NCBI RefSeq assembly: GCF_000763385.1
Contig: NZ_JQFA01000002.1
Coordinates: 3,472,001 to 3,536,000, forward strand
DNA from: Leptolyngbya sp. KIOST-1
GTDB taxonomy: Bacteria > Cyanobacteriota > Cyanobacteriia > Phormidesmidales > Phormidesmidaceae
Direction of reading: 5' to 3'
DNA: 64,000 nucleotides
In this document: piece after piece, positions 50,603 through 61,497 of the stretch
Layout: each line of letters opens with the position of its first letter
Numbering within the stretch: the first letter of the stretch is position 1
Notes under the pieces: model-generated
Database searches by the model: none
What the model was told of the DNA's origin: nothing
Seen by the model: the letters and a program-made list of their open reading frames with translations, nothing else
Position numbers and translations under genes: made by a program

Positions 50603-52150
50603 TTAGGCGTCATAGTCCTTACCGCTGCCATAGAACAGGCTATCTTGCCAACGATGGCTATAGTACCGCTGAACCGGAGGCAGTGTGTTTACTACTGGAC
50701 CCAGGGCACGGGCCAGCGGTTCCACGGTGCTGTAGGCCGCCAGACTACCGTAGTGCGCCAGCCAGTTGGCCAGGGCCCCCACCCCCACCTGGGGAATAAT
50801 TTTGGCCACCAGGCCGGGATACTTCAGTGATGTCACCGCCAGGGTTTTGGCCAGGGCCGGAAACTGCACCACGTCCTGCAAGAAGGGCTTGAGGGTGGGT
50901 TCGCCCAGGTCGGCCATGGCGGCAAAGATGGCGCTCAGCAGGCTATTGATATGCTGCTCGGGGAGGTTTTGCTCCATCCCCACGCTCATGGATTTTTGGA
51001 ATAGCCAGGTGACCGACAGGTTGGGCTGGTAAGGCTGAAGTGCGCCCAGGGCTGCCGCCCCCAGGCGATCGCACCCCAGCGCTTCATCAATGCCGTTGAC
51101 CAGCCGCTCCAGGTGGCGCAGCATGGCCCCAAAGCCGCCGAAGCTCAGCGGCGATTGGCTGCCGCTGCTGTCGCCTACCGCCAGGGTGCGGCCCCAGGGG
51201 AAGCGCAGGGGGCTCTGCCGGTAGCAGGGAAAGAAGCCAAACAGCGCCCGTTTCACCCGCAGGTCCGACCGGGTTACCCGCTGATACTGGGGCAGCAGGG
51301 TCCAGTATTCCTCAAAAAACTCCCCCAGGCTCAGCCGGCGGGGGTCGGCATCCAGGTAGGTGAACAGGTAAGTGGTGCGGCCATCCCGGGCCGGAAACGC
51401 CTCCCAGAAGTACTGGCACTGGTGGCGCAGCGGCGTAAACGACACCAGTAAGTCCCCTGTGTCGTTTTGGGCATAGCCCTCGGCACAGGTACCCACCACC
51501 AGGCATACCGCATCGGGCTTCCCCGTCCCCCGCGCCTGGCGCACCAGCGGCGAAAAGTGACCCATGGCATCGATTAGCAGGCGGGTGGTCAGGGGCTGGT
51601 CGGCTTTCACCAGCACGCCGTTGGGGTGCACCCAGGCCGACGTGAAGGCGGTGTGCTCAAACAGCTGGCCCCCAGCGGCTAAAAACCTGGCCTTGAGCCG
51701 CTCCAGCAGCCCCCTGGGATCGACCCCGACGTTGAGCACGTCCTCCACCCAGAGCGGATCGCCCTCGCCAAACTGAATGCGGGCTGGGTTGTATTCCGAG
51801 GCCGTGACAACGTCCAGTTCTGCACTGGTCAGCAGGCCCAACTCTGTCAGCACCGCCAGTTCTCGGCGCGAGATGTTCCACTCCTGCTCCCGGCCCTGCA
51901 GGGGGCCGCGCTCGATCAGCGCCACCCGCCAGCCCCGCTGCGCCAGCCCCGCCCCCACCAGCACGCCCAGGGTGCCGCCGCAGATCACCACATCCCAATC
52001 GACGCTCTCCAGCGGGGTCTCGGCTTGAAAAATGACCTGCTGCTCAGGGAGAGGGCCCTGGCGATAGCGCCGCCACAGCTCGTCGGCTTTCTCCAGCCCC
52101 CCCAGCGGGTTGCCCGGTACGCCAGCCAGCATGGTTTCGGTGAGTGTCAT
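50603..52150 (-). CDS. cruP: CruP-type lycopene cyclase family FAD-dependent protein
   Basis: A 515-residue flavoprotein. The Rossmann motif DVVICGGTLGVLVGAGLAQR is near 53-72, followed by ERGPLQGREQEWNISRRELA and VEDVLNVGVDPRGLLERLK, which match the CruA/CruP family. CruP is described as a lycopene cyclase paralogue linked to carotenoid management or protection from oxidative stress. TAVGD-type FAD element: GRTLAVGDSSGSQSPLSFGG. The ATG at 52150 starts the coupled cruP-sirB1-sdhC operon. A terminator for the upstream gene lies at 52196. Confidence 0.83.
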   Translation of the reverse strand: MTLTETMLAGVPGNPLGGLEKADELWRRYRQGPLPEQQVIFQAETPLESVDWDVVICGGTLGVLVGAGLAQRGWRVALIERGPLQGREQEWNISRRELAVLTELGLLTSAELDVVTASEYNPARIQFGEGDPLWVEDVLNVGVDPRGLLERLKARFLAAGGQLFEHTAFTSAWVHPNGVLVKADQPLTTRLLIDAMGHFSPLVRQARGTGKPDAVCLVVGTCAEGYAQNDTGDLLVSFTPLRHQCQYFWEAFPARDGRTTYLFTYLDADPRRLSLGEFFEEYWTLLPQYQRVTRSDLRVKRALFGFFPCYRQSPLRFPWGRTLAVGDSSGSQSPLSFGGFGAMLRHLERLVNGIDEALGCDRLGAAALGALQPYQPNLSVTWLFQKSMSVGMEQNLPEQHINSLLSAIFAAMADLGEPTLKPFLQDVVQFPALAKTLAVTSLKYPGLVAKIIPQVGVGALANWLAHYGSLAAYSTVEPLARALGPVVNTLPPVQRYYSHRWQDSLFYGSGKDYDA

Positions 52151-52195
52151 AGCCTTTCATGTTACCTGAGCCTACGCCGCCCCATAAAGCCCCAT

Positions 52196-52223
52196 AAAAA
52201 AGTAGCCCCAGAGTTGAGGCTAC
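52196..52223 (-). terminator. Terminator of the CsbD-like gene (minus strand)
   Basis: On the minus strand: GTAGCC (52223-52218), a loop, GGCTAC (52207-52202), then TTTTTT. It lies between the CsbD-like stop and the cruP start. Confidence 0.72.
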
Positions 52224-52305
52224 CAGAAGCTAAATCAGCGACAAATTGAGGGAGAGTAGGAGAACCCCAGACGGGTTCGGGCCGTAGAACTATTGGCCCC
52301 AGATC

Positions 52306-52710
52306 TTACTGGCCAAAGAAGTCCTTGACCGAGTCCACAAAGCTTTCGCCAGCATCCTGAGCGGCATCTGCGGCATCTTCAACCGCCCCCTGAGCCCGAC
52401 CCGTTTCGCGCTGGGCCCGACCCTGCACCTGGTTGCCCAGGCCATCGGTACCGCCCACGGCCCGGTCAACCTGGCGCTGGGCTTTGCCGAACTCTTCCTG
52501 GGCGCGGCCTTCCAGCTGGTTGGCGGTGCCGGCTCCGGTCTTGCTGTCAAACTCGCGCTCGGCCCGCTGCTGCACGATGTCTCCGGCTCTGTTGCCCAGG
52601 GCGGCGGCGGGGGTGCTAAAGCCGAACAGCAGGCTAGAGCCAATTACCAGAGCCACCATCCCCACGCAGAGGACGCGCTGAAGCTTTGCTGCGATCGCAT
52701 GAACAGTCAT
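52306..52710 (-). CDS. CsbD-like stress protein with signal peptide
   Basis: From the ATG at 52710 (GGAG 10 bases upstream) the product is 134 residues. A signal-like N-terminus (MTVHAIAAKLQRVLCVGMVA, then LVIGSSLLFGFSTPAAA) is followed by a charged repetitive helix: QLEGRAQEEFGKAQRQVDRA and VQGRAQRETGRAQGAVEDAA. This matches CsbD-type stress proteins, here exported or membrane-associated. Its own terminator lies at 52196. It is divergent from the FAD/SLH gene. Confidence 0.7.
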   Translation of the reverse strand: MTVHAIAAKLQRVLCVGMVALVIGSSLLFGFSTPAAALGNRAGDIVQQRAEREFDSKTGAGTANQLEGRAQEEFGKAQRQVDRAVGGTDGLGNQVQGRAQRETGRAQGAVEDAADAAQDAGESFVDSVKDFFGQ

Positions 52711-53003
52711 GAAAAGTCTCCTGAAAAAAGCTTGCACCGAGGGATTAGTAATCTGTCATCGGTGCTGGTCTAGACCTGTTATAGGCCGAGCAGCAGTCTG
52801 GCGGCATCGCCCGCCTGGCAGACCTGGAGCTGAGTATTTAGTCACAGATTTAAGGTCAGCGGTCTCTGCCCTGGGAGGAACCCCCAACGAACAAATAGCC
52901 GAACAAATAGACGAATAAATATTCGTGTGGTTGTAGCGCTTGCCCTGGGCGATTGCCCGCTCCCTTGCCCTAAAATCGTTGCAATCTAGAGGGTTTCGCC
53001 GCC

Positions 53004-55106
53004 ATGTCTACCGTCATTACCCAGCCCAATGGATTGTTTAGCGAGGGGGCGTTTACCCGCCCGGCGGCCGGGGCCCAGTTGAGCCGCTCGATTCTGGTGG
53101 TGGGGGGTTCCACGGCGGCCTACACCACCGCCCTGACGGCCCTGCGGCTGAATCTCGACGTGTGTCTGGTGCAGCCCCACAGGGTGGTGGGGGGCCAGTT
53201 CACGGCCCAGGCGCTGCCCGCTTCCGATGATGGCGATCTGCTCCAGGCCAGGGCGGGGCTGTATACGGTAGAAGGCGAACTGTTTGCCATTTCGAGGGCG
53301 CAGCGGGCCTTCCGCGATCGCCAGCGCGAGCTTCAGCCCGTGGGCGGTAAAAAGGTAGCCAACCCCGGCGGCGGCTGGGTCAGCCCCCTGGCCACCACCC
53401 CTGTAGTAGCCGCTACGGCCCTGAACGAGGCGCTGCTGCCCTACCTGCGCGATGGTCGCCTGATGCTGATTCCCCTGGCGGAACCGGTGGAGGTGCTGCT
53501 GGCCGAGGAGGGCGATCGCCCCAGGGTGCAGGGGGTGGTCTGCCGCGATACCCAGACGGGCCACACCTTTACCGTCAGCGCCAGGGTCACGGTCGAGGCC
53601 ACCGACTTGGGCGACCTGCTGGAGGTGGGCCACATTCCCTCCCGCGTGGGCCAGGAGGCCCGCCACGAAACCGGCGAGGCGATTCTGCCCGAGGATGCCC
53701 GGCCCCAGTGCCAGCAGTCGATCACCTTTGATGTGGTGGTGGAGCACACGGCCCGGGGCAAAGGCGTCCCCATCGGCAAACCCAGCGGCTTTGAAACCGA
53801 GGGCTGGATGGGCCTGAAGGAGTTCACCAGCACCTTCTGGACCAAAGCCCAGCCCGAGCGGTGGCAAAAGTGGGAGTTCTTCAGCGACTTTGGCATTTTC
53901 CGCTACCGACGGCTGCTCAGGGCCCAGCCCCACGACAAAAAAGTCTTTCCCGGCGATGTCACCGTGCTCAACTGGGGCACCTCCAGCGAGCCCGATCGCG
54001 CCTTTTGCTGCGGCAATGATTACCGCCCGGGTCGGCTGGTGGGGGTGAGCCGCGAGGAGCGAGCCATGCACATTCAGCGGGCGCGGCAGCGAGCCCAGGC
54101 CTACCTCCACTACCTGCAAACCCACGGGGCCGCCGACCTCAAACCCCGCGGCGACCTCACCTGGACTAAAGACGGCATTGCCCTCGAACCCTACATTCGC
54201 GAAGCCCGCCGCGGCATTGCCCTCACCACCATCCGCCACGAGGATGTGGCCGAAACCTTTTTCCCCGACCAGGCCCGAGCCCGCTGCTTCGACGACTCGG
54301 TAGGCATTGGCCAGTACCACTACCTCGATCTGCACGGCAACGACGCCAAGGGCCACGTCAGCCCCCGAGGCAAAGACGTGGTGGCCCTGCCCTTTAGCCT
54401 GCCCCTGGGGGCCCTGGTGCCCCGCGACACGGATGGCCTGGTGCTGTCGGCCAAGAGCATTGGCACCACCCATATCACCAATGCCGCCTACCGCATGCAC
54501 CCAGTGGAGTGGGCGATTGGTGAGGCCAGCGGCTTTCTCGCCGTATTTTCGGTGTGGACGGGCCTGGAGCCCAGGACGTTGGCCACCGAAGAAAAGCACC
54601 TTCGCAAAATCCAGGGCTTCATGACCCGCAACGGGATTCCCATCTTCTGGTTCAACGACATTGGCCACGACGACCCCGACTTTGAACCGATTCAGGTGCT
54701 GGCGGCGGCGGGCATAGTGCGCAGCGACAACCCCCGCAGCCTCAGCTTTAAGCCCTACGCCCCGGTCAGCCGGGCCGTGGTCGCCACGGCCCTGGTCAAC
54801 CTGCTCAAGCTGCCCACCACCCTGCCAGCTAGCCCTACCTTTGGCGATGTGCTGCCGGCGAAGCACTGGGCCTACATCGCGATCGAAACCCTCCACGCCC
54901 ACGGCATGATCGCCGGGGTCAGCCAGGGCCGGTTTGCCCCGGATGCGCCCATCACCCGCGAGCAGCTCTCGTTTTTACTCAAGCGGGCCATGCCCGAGGT
55001 GTACGACAAAGCCTTTGGCCGCACCCCCATCGATCGCCAAAACCTGCAGCGCCGCGAGCTGTCGCGGGTGCTCTACGAGGTGTTGAAGGGACGGCTGGGG
55101 ATTTAG
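53004..55106 (+). CDS. FAD-dependent oxidoreductase with C-terminal SLH domain
   Basis: A 700-residue protein. It opens with SILVVGGSTAAYTTALTALR (near 29-48), an FAD Rossmann motif, then VVGGQFTAQALPASDDG and GGGWVSPLATTPVVA. In the middle there is TVEATDLGDLLEVG and in the second half VPRDTDGLVLSAKSIGTTHI, typical of FAD-dependent enzymes with xanthan/thiamine-like folds. From about 570 to 690 there are SLH-like repeats (FGDVLPAKHWAYIAIETLHA, HGMIAGVSQGRFAPDAPITR, then EQLSFLLKRAM). There is no signal peptide, which is unusual with an SLH domain. The substrate is unknown. A perfect palindrome follows the stop. Confidence 0.75.
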   Translation: MSTVITQPNGLFSEGAFTRPAAGAQLSRSILVVGGSTAAYTTALTALRLNLDVCLVQPHRVVGGQFTAQALPASDDGDLLQARAGLYTVEGELFAISRAQRAFRDRQRELQPVGGKKVANPGGGWVSPLATTPVVAATALNEALLPYLRDGRLMLIPLAEPVEVLLAEEGDRPRVQGVVCRDTQTGHTFTVSARVTVEATDLGDLLEVGHIPSRVGQEARHETGEAILPEDARPQCQQSITFDVVVEHTARGKGVPIGKPSGFETEGWMGLKEFTSTFWTKAQPERWQKWEFFSDFGIFRYRRLLRAQPHDKKVFPGDVTVLNWGTSSEPDRAFCCGNDYRPGRLVGVSREERAMHIQRARQRAQAYLHYLQTHGAADLKPRGDLTWTKDGIALEPYIREARRGIALTTIRHEDVAETFFPDQARARCFDDSVGIGQYHYLDLHGNDAKGHVSPRGKDVVALPFSLPLGALVPRDTDGLVLSAKSIGTTHITNAAYRMHPVEWAIGEASGFLAVFSVWTGLEPRTLATEEKHLRKIQGFMTRNGIPIFWFNDIGHDDPDFEPIQVLAAAGIVRSDNPRSLSFKPYAPVSRAVVATALVNLLKLPTTLPASPTFGDVLPAKHWAYIAIETLHAHGMIAGVSQGRFAPDAPITREQLSFLLKRAMPEVYDKAFGRTPIDRQNLQRRELSRVLYEVLKGRLGI

Positions 55107-55114
55107 CTACGCCA

Positions 55115-55147
55115 AGACCCCCGAGGTTTTCAAAACCTCGGGGGTCT
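55115..55147. terminator. Bidirectional terminator-like palindrome between the FAD/SLH gene and ctaE
   Basis: AGACCCCCGAGGTTTT (55115-55130), C, AAAACCTCGGGGGTCT (55132-55147): a perfect 16-bp inverted repeat between convergent genes. Confidence 0.75.
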
Positions 55148-55182
55148 CCAGGGTCTGGGGTCTGGGCCAGGGGGCTCAGGCG

Positions 55183-55800
55183 CTACTTGATCAGCGTCAG
55201 CAGGTAGATCAGGCTAAACAGCACGATCCACACCACATCGACGAAGTGCCAGTAGATCTCGGCCATCTCGGGGCCGGTGTGGGCCAGGTTGCTGTAGTGG
55301 TCGGCCCGACGCGATCGCCACAGCACTCCCAAAATCAGCAGCAAACCGATGAACACGTGCGCCCCGTGGAACCCCGTGGTCAGGTAAAAGCAGTTGCTAA
55401 ACAGGTTGGTTTTCAGGCCGTAGCCCAGGTTCAGGTACTCATACACCTGGCCGGCCAGGAAAATTGCGCCCATGGCGGCGGTAATGCCAAACCACTTGCG
55501 CATACCGGCCAGGTCGTTGTTCTTGATCGCCTTGGTGCCCAGGTTGATCACCCAGCTGCTCGACACCAGGATCAGGGTGTTGATCGCCGGCAGCAGCAGC
55601 TCGACCTCGGTTTCTTCCGGGGGCCATTGGGCGTTGCTGGCGCGAAACACCAGAAAAACCGCAAAAAAGCCCGCAAACATCAGAAATTCTGAGGCTAGAA
55701 AGGTAATCAGACCCAGCACCCGCAAATCCTGGTGCTCTTCGTGGGCCTCTGCGGCATGGCCGTTGGCCGCCGCCGCGTCAGAGTCAATTGCGCCTTGCAT
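55183..55800 (-). CDS. ctaE: Cytochrome c oxidase subunit III
   Basis: A 205-residue, five-helix protein starting MQGAIDSDAAAANGHAAEAH. It shows the subunit III patterns ITFLASEFLMFAGFFAVFLV, SSWVINLGTKAIKNNDLAGM and TGFHGAHVFIGLLLILG, with the terminal AEIYWHFVDVVWIVLFSLIY. It forms part of the respiratory terminal oxidase with CtaC and CtaD. Third gene of the minus-strand ctaC-ctaD-ctaE group; the gap to ctaD (55801-55868) carries a G-rich repeat. Confidence 0.93.
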   Translation of the reverse strand: MQGAIDSDAAAANGHAAEAHEEHQDLRVLGLITFLASEFLMFAGFFAVFLVFRASNAQWPPEETEVELLLPAINTLILVSSSWVINLGTKAIKNNDLAGMRKWFGITAAMGAIFLAGQVYEYLNLGYGLKTNLFSNCFYLTTGFHGAHVFIGLLLILGVLWRSRRADHYSNLAHTGPEMAEIYWHFVDVVWIVLFSLIYLLTLIK

Positions 55801-55824
55801 AGGGTATCCGGGGTAAAGGGTCAG

Positions 55825-55852
55825 GGGTGGATGGGTGGTTGGGTAGGGGGTG
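55825..55852. repeat. G-rich tandem repeat between ctaD and ctaE
   Basis: GGGTGGATGGGTGGTTGGGT on the plus strand, 16 bp after the ctaD stop and 24 bp before the ctaE start. Here the C-rich strand is in the gene sense. Confidence 0.75.
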
Positions 55853-55868
55853 CGTGCGATCGCCAGCG

Positions 55869-57545
<1,677 letters not shown>

Positions 57546-57641
57546 AAATCGGGTCTTGCTAAAGGGCTATAAAAGCTGCGGACGGTTGCCGCAGAGTGGC
57601 TGCAAGGAAGGGGCAGCCCCAGGCCGTGAGTTCCGCCGGGC

Positions 57642-58625
57642 TCAGCGAAGCTGCACCGGAGAGGTGGCCAACTCAGGGGCAATGGCAGCCAGGTACTCGG
57701 CGCTGGTCGCCTGGTTTAGGGGTTGGGCCACGGTTGCCGCTGGCTGGGCCTCAGCCACCCGGCTGGCCACCCAGTCGGCGTACTCTTCAGGGGAATGCAC
57801 AATTACCTGGGTCCGCATACCGCCGTGGTAAGCGCCGCACAGTTCGGCACAGACTACCGGATAGGTGCCCTCGCGGGTGGCGACAAAGCGCAGTTCAGCC
57901 GGTTCGCCGGGCAGGGCATCCTGCTTGAGCCGAAACTGCGGTACCCAAAAGGAGTGGATCACGTCCTGGGCTTCGATCAGCAGCTGCACGTCTTTGCCTA
58001 CAGGCACGTGCAGTTCACCATCGGTGATGCCCGTTTCGGGGTAGCGAAAGATCCAGGCGTACTGCATGCCAGTGACATTTACCGTCACGTCGGGCTGGTT
58101 AGGCTGCATCAATGGACTGGCCCCAAAACCGTAAACCTGAGTTTTGGTATAGACATCGGCCTCGGCCTCCCGCGGCCCGGCCTGACCCAGCAGGGGAGCC
58201 ACATCGATTACCGAAGGCTGGGGGGCCATCGCCACCATTGCGCCGTGGCCGTGGTGGCCCCCTGGCGAAAAACCGCCCATCTCTTGAAATACCACTACGC
58301 TATACAGGCCCAGCCCCACCACAATAATGCTGGGAATGGCGGTCCAGAACGCCTCCAGGGGCAGGTTGCCCTCGATGGGGGGGCCGTCGGTCTCATCACC
58401 TTTTGGCTTGCGAAAGCGAATCATGGCGTAGACAATGGCCCCCTGCACCACCAGAAACAGGGCTGTGCCAATGATCACCATGACCTTAAACAGGTCATCG
58501 ACCAGAGGAGCTTGCTCCGACGCCTGCTCGGGTAGGAGGTTAACGGTTTGCCCCACCCACAAGCTCACGAGAGTGACGAGAATGCCGCCCACCAGGGTCA
58601 GCAGCGGCGCTGGAATTTGTTTCAT
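57642..58625 (-). CDS. ctaC: Cytochrome c oxidase subunit II
   Basis: A 327-residue protein. N-terminal membrane helix or signal (LTLVGGILVTLVSLWVG) and a second helix (FKVMVIIGTALFLVVQGAIV). The periplasmic CuA domain has HSFWVPQFRLKQDALPG and VVCAELCGAYHGGMRTQVIV, with the Cys-x3-Cys, His and Met ligands intact. It accepts electrons from cytochrome c6 or plastocyanin. It is the first gene of the ctaCDE group; the gap to ctaD is 96 bp. A repeated MAPQPSVIDV-type linker lies in the middle. Confidence 0.94.
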   Translation of the reverse strand: MKQIPAPLLTLVGGILVTLVSLWVGQTVNLLPEQASEQAPLVDDLFKVMVIIGTALFLVVQGAIVYAMIRFRKPKGDETDGPPIEGNLPLEAFWTAIPSIIVVGLGLYSVVVFQEMGGFSPGGHHGHGAMVAMAPQPSVIDVAPLLGQAGPREAEADVYTKTQVYGFGASPLMQPNQPDVTVNVTGMQYAWIFRYPETGITDGELHVPVGKDVQLLIEAQDVIHSFWVPQFRLKQDALPGEPAELRFVATREGTYPVVCAELCGAYHGGMRTQVIVHSPEEYADWVASRVAEAQPAATVAQPLNQATSAEYLAAIAPELATSPVQLR

Positions 58626-59151
58626 GGCTACTCTCCTAGGGAGATGTTGCGAAAGATGCAGAGCCTACACAAATTGAGGACATACACCTGGGAACTTGCA
58701 ATTTAACTGCCAAGGCTAAAAAATCATCAGCCATGTCTTTTTGCATGCTAAAGGGCAGATCTGGCCTGGCTTCAGAAACTTTTGATTTGCTTCAACTCCG
58801 TCAGCGACCCCTGGACTTTTCACGAAGTTTTGTAACCAGAGCGATCGTCAGGAAACCAGGATTTTGATAAAAAATCAATCGGATTTCTGTCCCCAAAGCA
58901 GATTCTGACAAAATCCAACTATGGCGATCGCACGATTGCTGCTGGGGTGCAAGTTTTCTGCAAGTTTTTAACCCAAATTTGTAGTCCTGTAGTCCATAGC
59001 GCGGGATCGGTAGCGCTAGGGGCTGGGTTGGGAAGCGAGGGCCCAGTCCCATGCAACTCCCGGTGGGAGGTGGGCATGCTAAGCAAAATACTCAGTCGGT
59101 AGACGCATCCCTGCCGCTGAGGTGTTTTTGTACCCAGGGAGAAACTGCACC
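58626..59151. other. Intergenic region between ctaC and a small gene
   Basis: 526 bp between divergent genes, less GC-rich near 58680-58960, which suits promoters. I see no RNA gene, riboswitch or dispersed repeat with confidence. An AT-rich stretch (TTTTGATAAAAAATCAATCG, 58861-58880) could hold a regulator site. Confidence 0.4.
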
Positions 59152-59427
59152 ATGGACTTTTCGATGACCTCAGACCGGCCCGATGTTCGCAAAGAAGCGC
59201 TTGTGGCGTTGACGGCTCAGTTTGTCAGACAGGGCCACCCAACCACCTATGCCCAGCACATGGCCACGGCCTCAATTTTTCAGGCCGACCTGGAGCTGCG
59301 CAACGCCCAGTTTAGCCGCCTGCTGGCCTGGCTGAAGGAGGCCCACGCTGACCTCTATCCCGACGCGATCGCCCTGGCCGAGGCTGTACGCCAGGAGTTT
59401 GAGCAGCGCGTCACTGGCGAGTTTTAG
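59152..59427 (+). CDS. Small hypothetical protein (91 aa)
   Basis: Start ATG at 59152 after AGGGAGAA (59136-59143). The product begins MDFSMTSDRPDVRKEALVAL and includes TAQFVRQGHPTTYAQHMATA and RLLAWLKEAHADLYPDAIAL. It looks like a compact all-alpha protein without cysteines or a signal peptide. I do not recognise a family. It precedes the diguanylate cyclase gene by about 100 bp on the same strand and may be cotranscribed. Confidence 0.6.
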   Translation: MDFSMTSDRPDVRKEALVALTAQFVRQGHPTTYAQHMATASIFQADLELRNAQFSRLLAWLKEAHADLYPDAIALAEAVRQEFEQRVTGEF

Positions 59428-59531
59428 CGCCTGTTTTCTCCCTTTCCCAGCCCGTTCCCGTTCCCCTGTCTGTGTTCCCGGTAGAGCCCTGTGATGTAGG
59501 TCCTGATTGTCTCACCCGCGATCTCTGTACT

Positions 59532-61358
59532 ATGCCTCCCCTGCCCCACCAAGTTGCCAGCTGGCTCAGCCGCGGCGAAGCCTGTCTGGCCCGGGGTGAC
59601 TTCGCCCAGGCCCTGGCTGCGTTTGAATATGCCCTCAGCCTGGCCCAGCTCAGCTGCAACCCCCAGGCCGAGGTGCTGGCCCTCCAGCGCCTCGGCTCTG
59701 CCCACCTAGAGCAGGGCCAGCTCTCGCTGTCGGTGGCCTCCATTCAGCAGGCGATCGCGATCGCCCTGGATCAGCACAGCCTCCACGACCTCTACGAATG
59801 CCACAGACAGCTAGCCCAAACCTACAAGTCAATGCACAGCTTTGAGCTGGCCCTACAACACCTAGAAACCGCTGAACATCTGCGGGACAGCCTAGACCTG
59901 CCCGCCCCTAAGGCCCAAGAGATCGGGCGATCGTCCCCGATCCCAGACGGATCGCGGGGTTTAGAGCCCAACGACCCGGTCCTACTGCTGTTTCGGTCGA
60001 TCGTCGAGCAGGCCAACGTTGGGGTGGCCATTTTCCAGCGCCGCTACCTGGTCTACGCCAATCCGCGGTTGATGCAGTGGATGGGGTACACCGAGCCCGA
60101 CCTGCACCAGCTGACCCTGGCCGATCTGGTCACCCTCGATGCAGACCTGGACCTGGCAACCCTGGGCATCACCGCCACTGGCCCCCAGGAGGGGCGGCTG
60201 GTGGGCAAAACCGGCCAGAGCATGGAAGTGGAAATCTATGCTACCGCCCTGGAGATTGGCGAGAGTCAGCGCCCGCCTGCGGACCAGGCCAGCCCCCGGC
60301 TGGGGGCTGAAGCGGGGCTCGAACCGGGCGATCGCCAGGTTCTGGTCGCTTTTTTGCGCGACCTCACCGACACTCAGCGAGTGGTGGAGCAGCTCAGGGC
60401 GTCAGAATCTCGCTACCGCAGCCTGATTCACAACGTCCCCATCGGGCTGTGTCGCTTTAGCCGGGAGGGGCAGCCCCTCGACGCCAATCCAGCCCTGCTC
60501 CACCTGTTTGAGTTTGAGTCGGTGGCGGAGTTTGTGCGGGACTGTCCGATTCAGCCCAGCAGCCCGGTGGCCGGACTGGGGCAGCCCATGCTGTGGCGCG
60601 ACTACCTGCAACAGGCGGGCACGCTCAAAAACTGTGAACTTAGGCTGCTGCGCTCCGACGGCCGCGATCTGTGGGTGCGGGTCATCGCCCGGGCGGTTCG
60701 CGAAGCCAGCCCTGGGGGCATTGGCGATGCCGCCGGTGCCATTCAGTACTACGAAGGGGCGGTCGAAGACATTACCGAAATCAAAGCGGCCCAGACCGCC
60801 CTAGAAGAACTGGCCATGCGTGATTCCCTCACCCATGTCTACAACCGCCGCCACTTCATTGAGCTAGCCAGCCAGGAACTGGCGCGATCGGCCCGCTTCC
60901 ATCGACCGGTTACCCTGCTCATGATCGACATTGACTATTTCAAGGCCATCAACGACACCTACGGGCACCTGGCGGGGGACCGGGTGCTACGCGATATTGC
61001 CCTGCGCTTGAAAGGCAACCTGCGCCAAAGCGATATTTTGGCTCGCTACGGCGGCGAGGAGTTCATTTTACTGATGCCCGAAACCGATCAGGCCCAGGCG
61101 TGGGTGGGTGCAGAACGGCTGCGACAGGTGATTGCGGCCACCCCTTTCGACAGCGGCAGTGGCCCGCTGGCTGTCACCGCCAGCGTGGGTATCTCCTGCT
61201 GGTTCGCCAGAGCGGAGCCTAACGGGATGCCGTCCTTGCCCCACATTGACGATCTGATCAGCAAAGCTGACCAGGCCCTCTACCGAGCCAAACAGTCGGG
61301 CCGCAACCAAACCCAGGCTGAGACATGGTTGCACAATGTCAGCAGCCCGATTGCCTAA
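59532..61358 (+). CDS. Diguanylate cyclase with TPR-like and two PAS domains
   Basis: From the ATG at 59532, 608 residues. N-terminal TPR-like helices (about 1-125: GEACLARGDFAQALAAFEYA, FELALQHLETAEHL), a first PAS domain (about 149-280: IVEQANVGVAIFQRRYLVYA), a second PAS domain (about 289-425: YRSLIHNVPIGLCRFSREG), and a GGDEF domain (about 428-600). The catalytic motif is GGEEF (about 506-510), preceded by RQSD, a fitting RxxD inhibitory site. It should make cyclic di-GMP and be product-inhibited. A GTG at 59472 is an alternative start. No EAL domain is present. Confidence 0.9.
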   Translation: MPPLPHQVASWLSRGEACLARGDFAQALAAFEYALSLAQLSCNPQAEVLALQRLGSAHLEQGQLSLSVASIQQAIAIALDQHSLHDLYECHRQLAQTYKSMHSFELALQHLETAEHLRDSLDLPAPKAQEIGRSSPIPDGSRGLEPNDPVLLLFRSIVEQANVGVAIFQRRYLVYANPRLMQWMGYTEPDLHQLTLADLVTLDADLDLATLGITATGPQEGRLVGKTGQSMEVEIYATALEIGESQRPPADQASPRLGAEAGLEPGDRQVLVAFLRDLTDTQRVVEQLRASESRYRSLIHNVPIGLCRFSREGQPLDANPALLHLFEFESVAEFVRDCPIQPSSPVAGLGQPMLWRDYLQQAGTLKNCELRLLRSDGRDLWVRVIARAVREASPGGIGDAAGAIQYYEGAVEDITEIKAAQTALEELAMRDSLTHVYNRRHFIELASQELARSARFHRPVTLLMIDIDYFKAINDTYGHLAGDRVLRDIALRLKGNLRQSDILARYGGEEFILLMPETDQAQAWVGAERLRQVIAATPFDSGSGPLAVTASVGISCWFARAEPNGMPSLPHIDDLISKADQALYRAKQSGRNQTQAETWLHNVSSPIA

Positions 61359-61383
61359 CGCAAAATAGGGCTTAGAGCGGCTG

Positions 61384-61425
61384 GAGCTAGGGGCGGGGCT
61401 GGGGTCAACCCCAGCCGCATAGCTC
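61384..61425. terminator. Hairpin between the diguanylate cyclase and sigma factor genes
   Basis: Inner stem GGCTGGGGT/ACCCCAGCC (61397-61405 and 61408-61416) with an outer GAGCTA/TAGCTC pair. It lies between two convergent genes. Confidence 0.6.
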
Positions 61426-61497
61426 TGCAACTCTAAACCCTTTGGTGGTTAAGATGCGCGTATCCAGAACAATCTGAGCAGGCTGTCCGCTCGTCCC

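Noticed and set aside
52986-54902. A 638-codon minus-strand frame
   Set aside because: Antisense shadow of the FAD/SLH gene, caused by high GC content and third-base bias.
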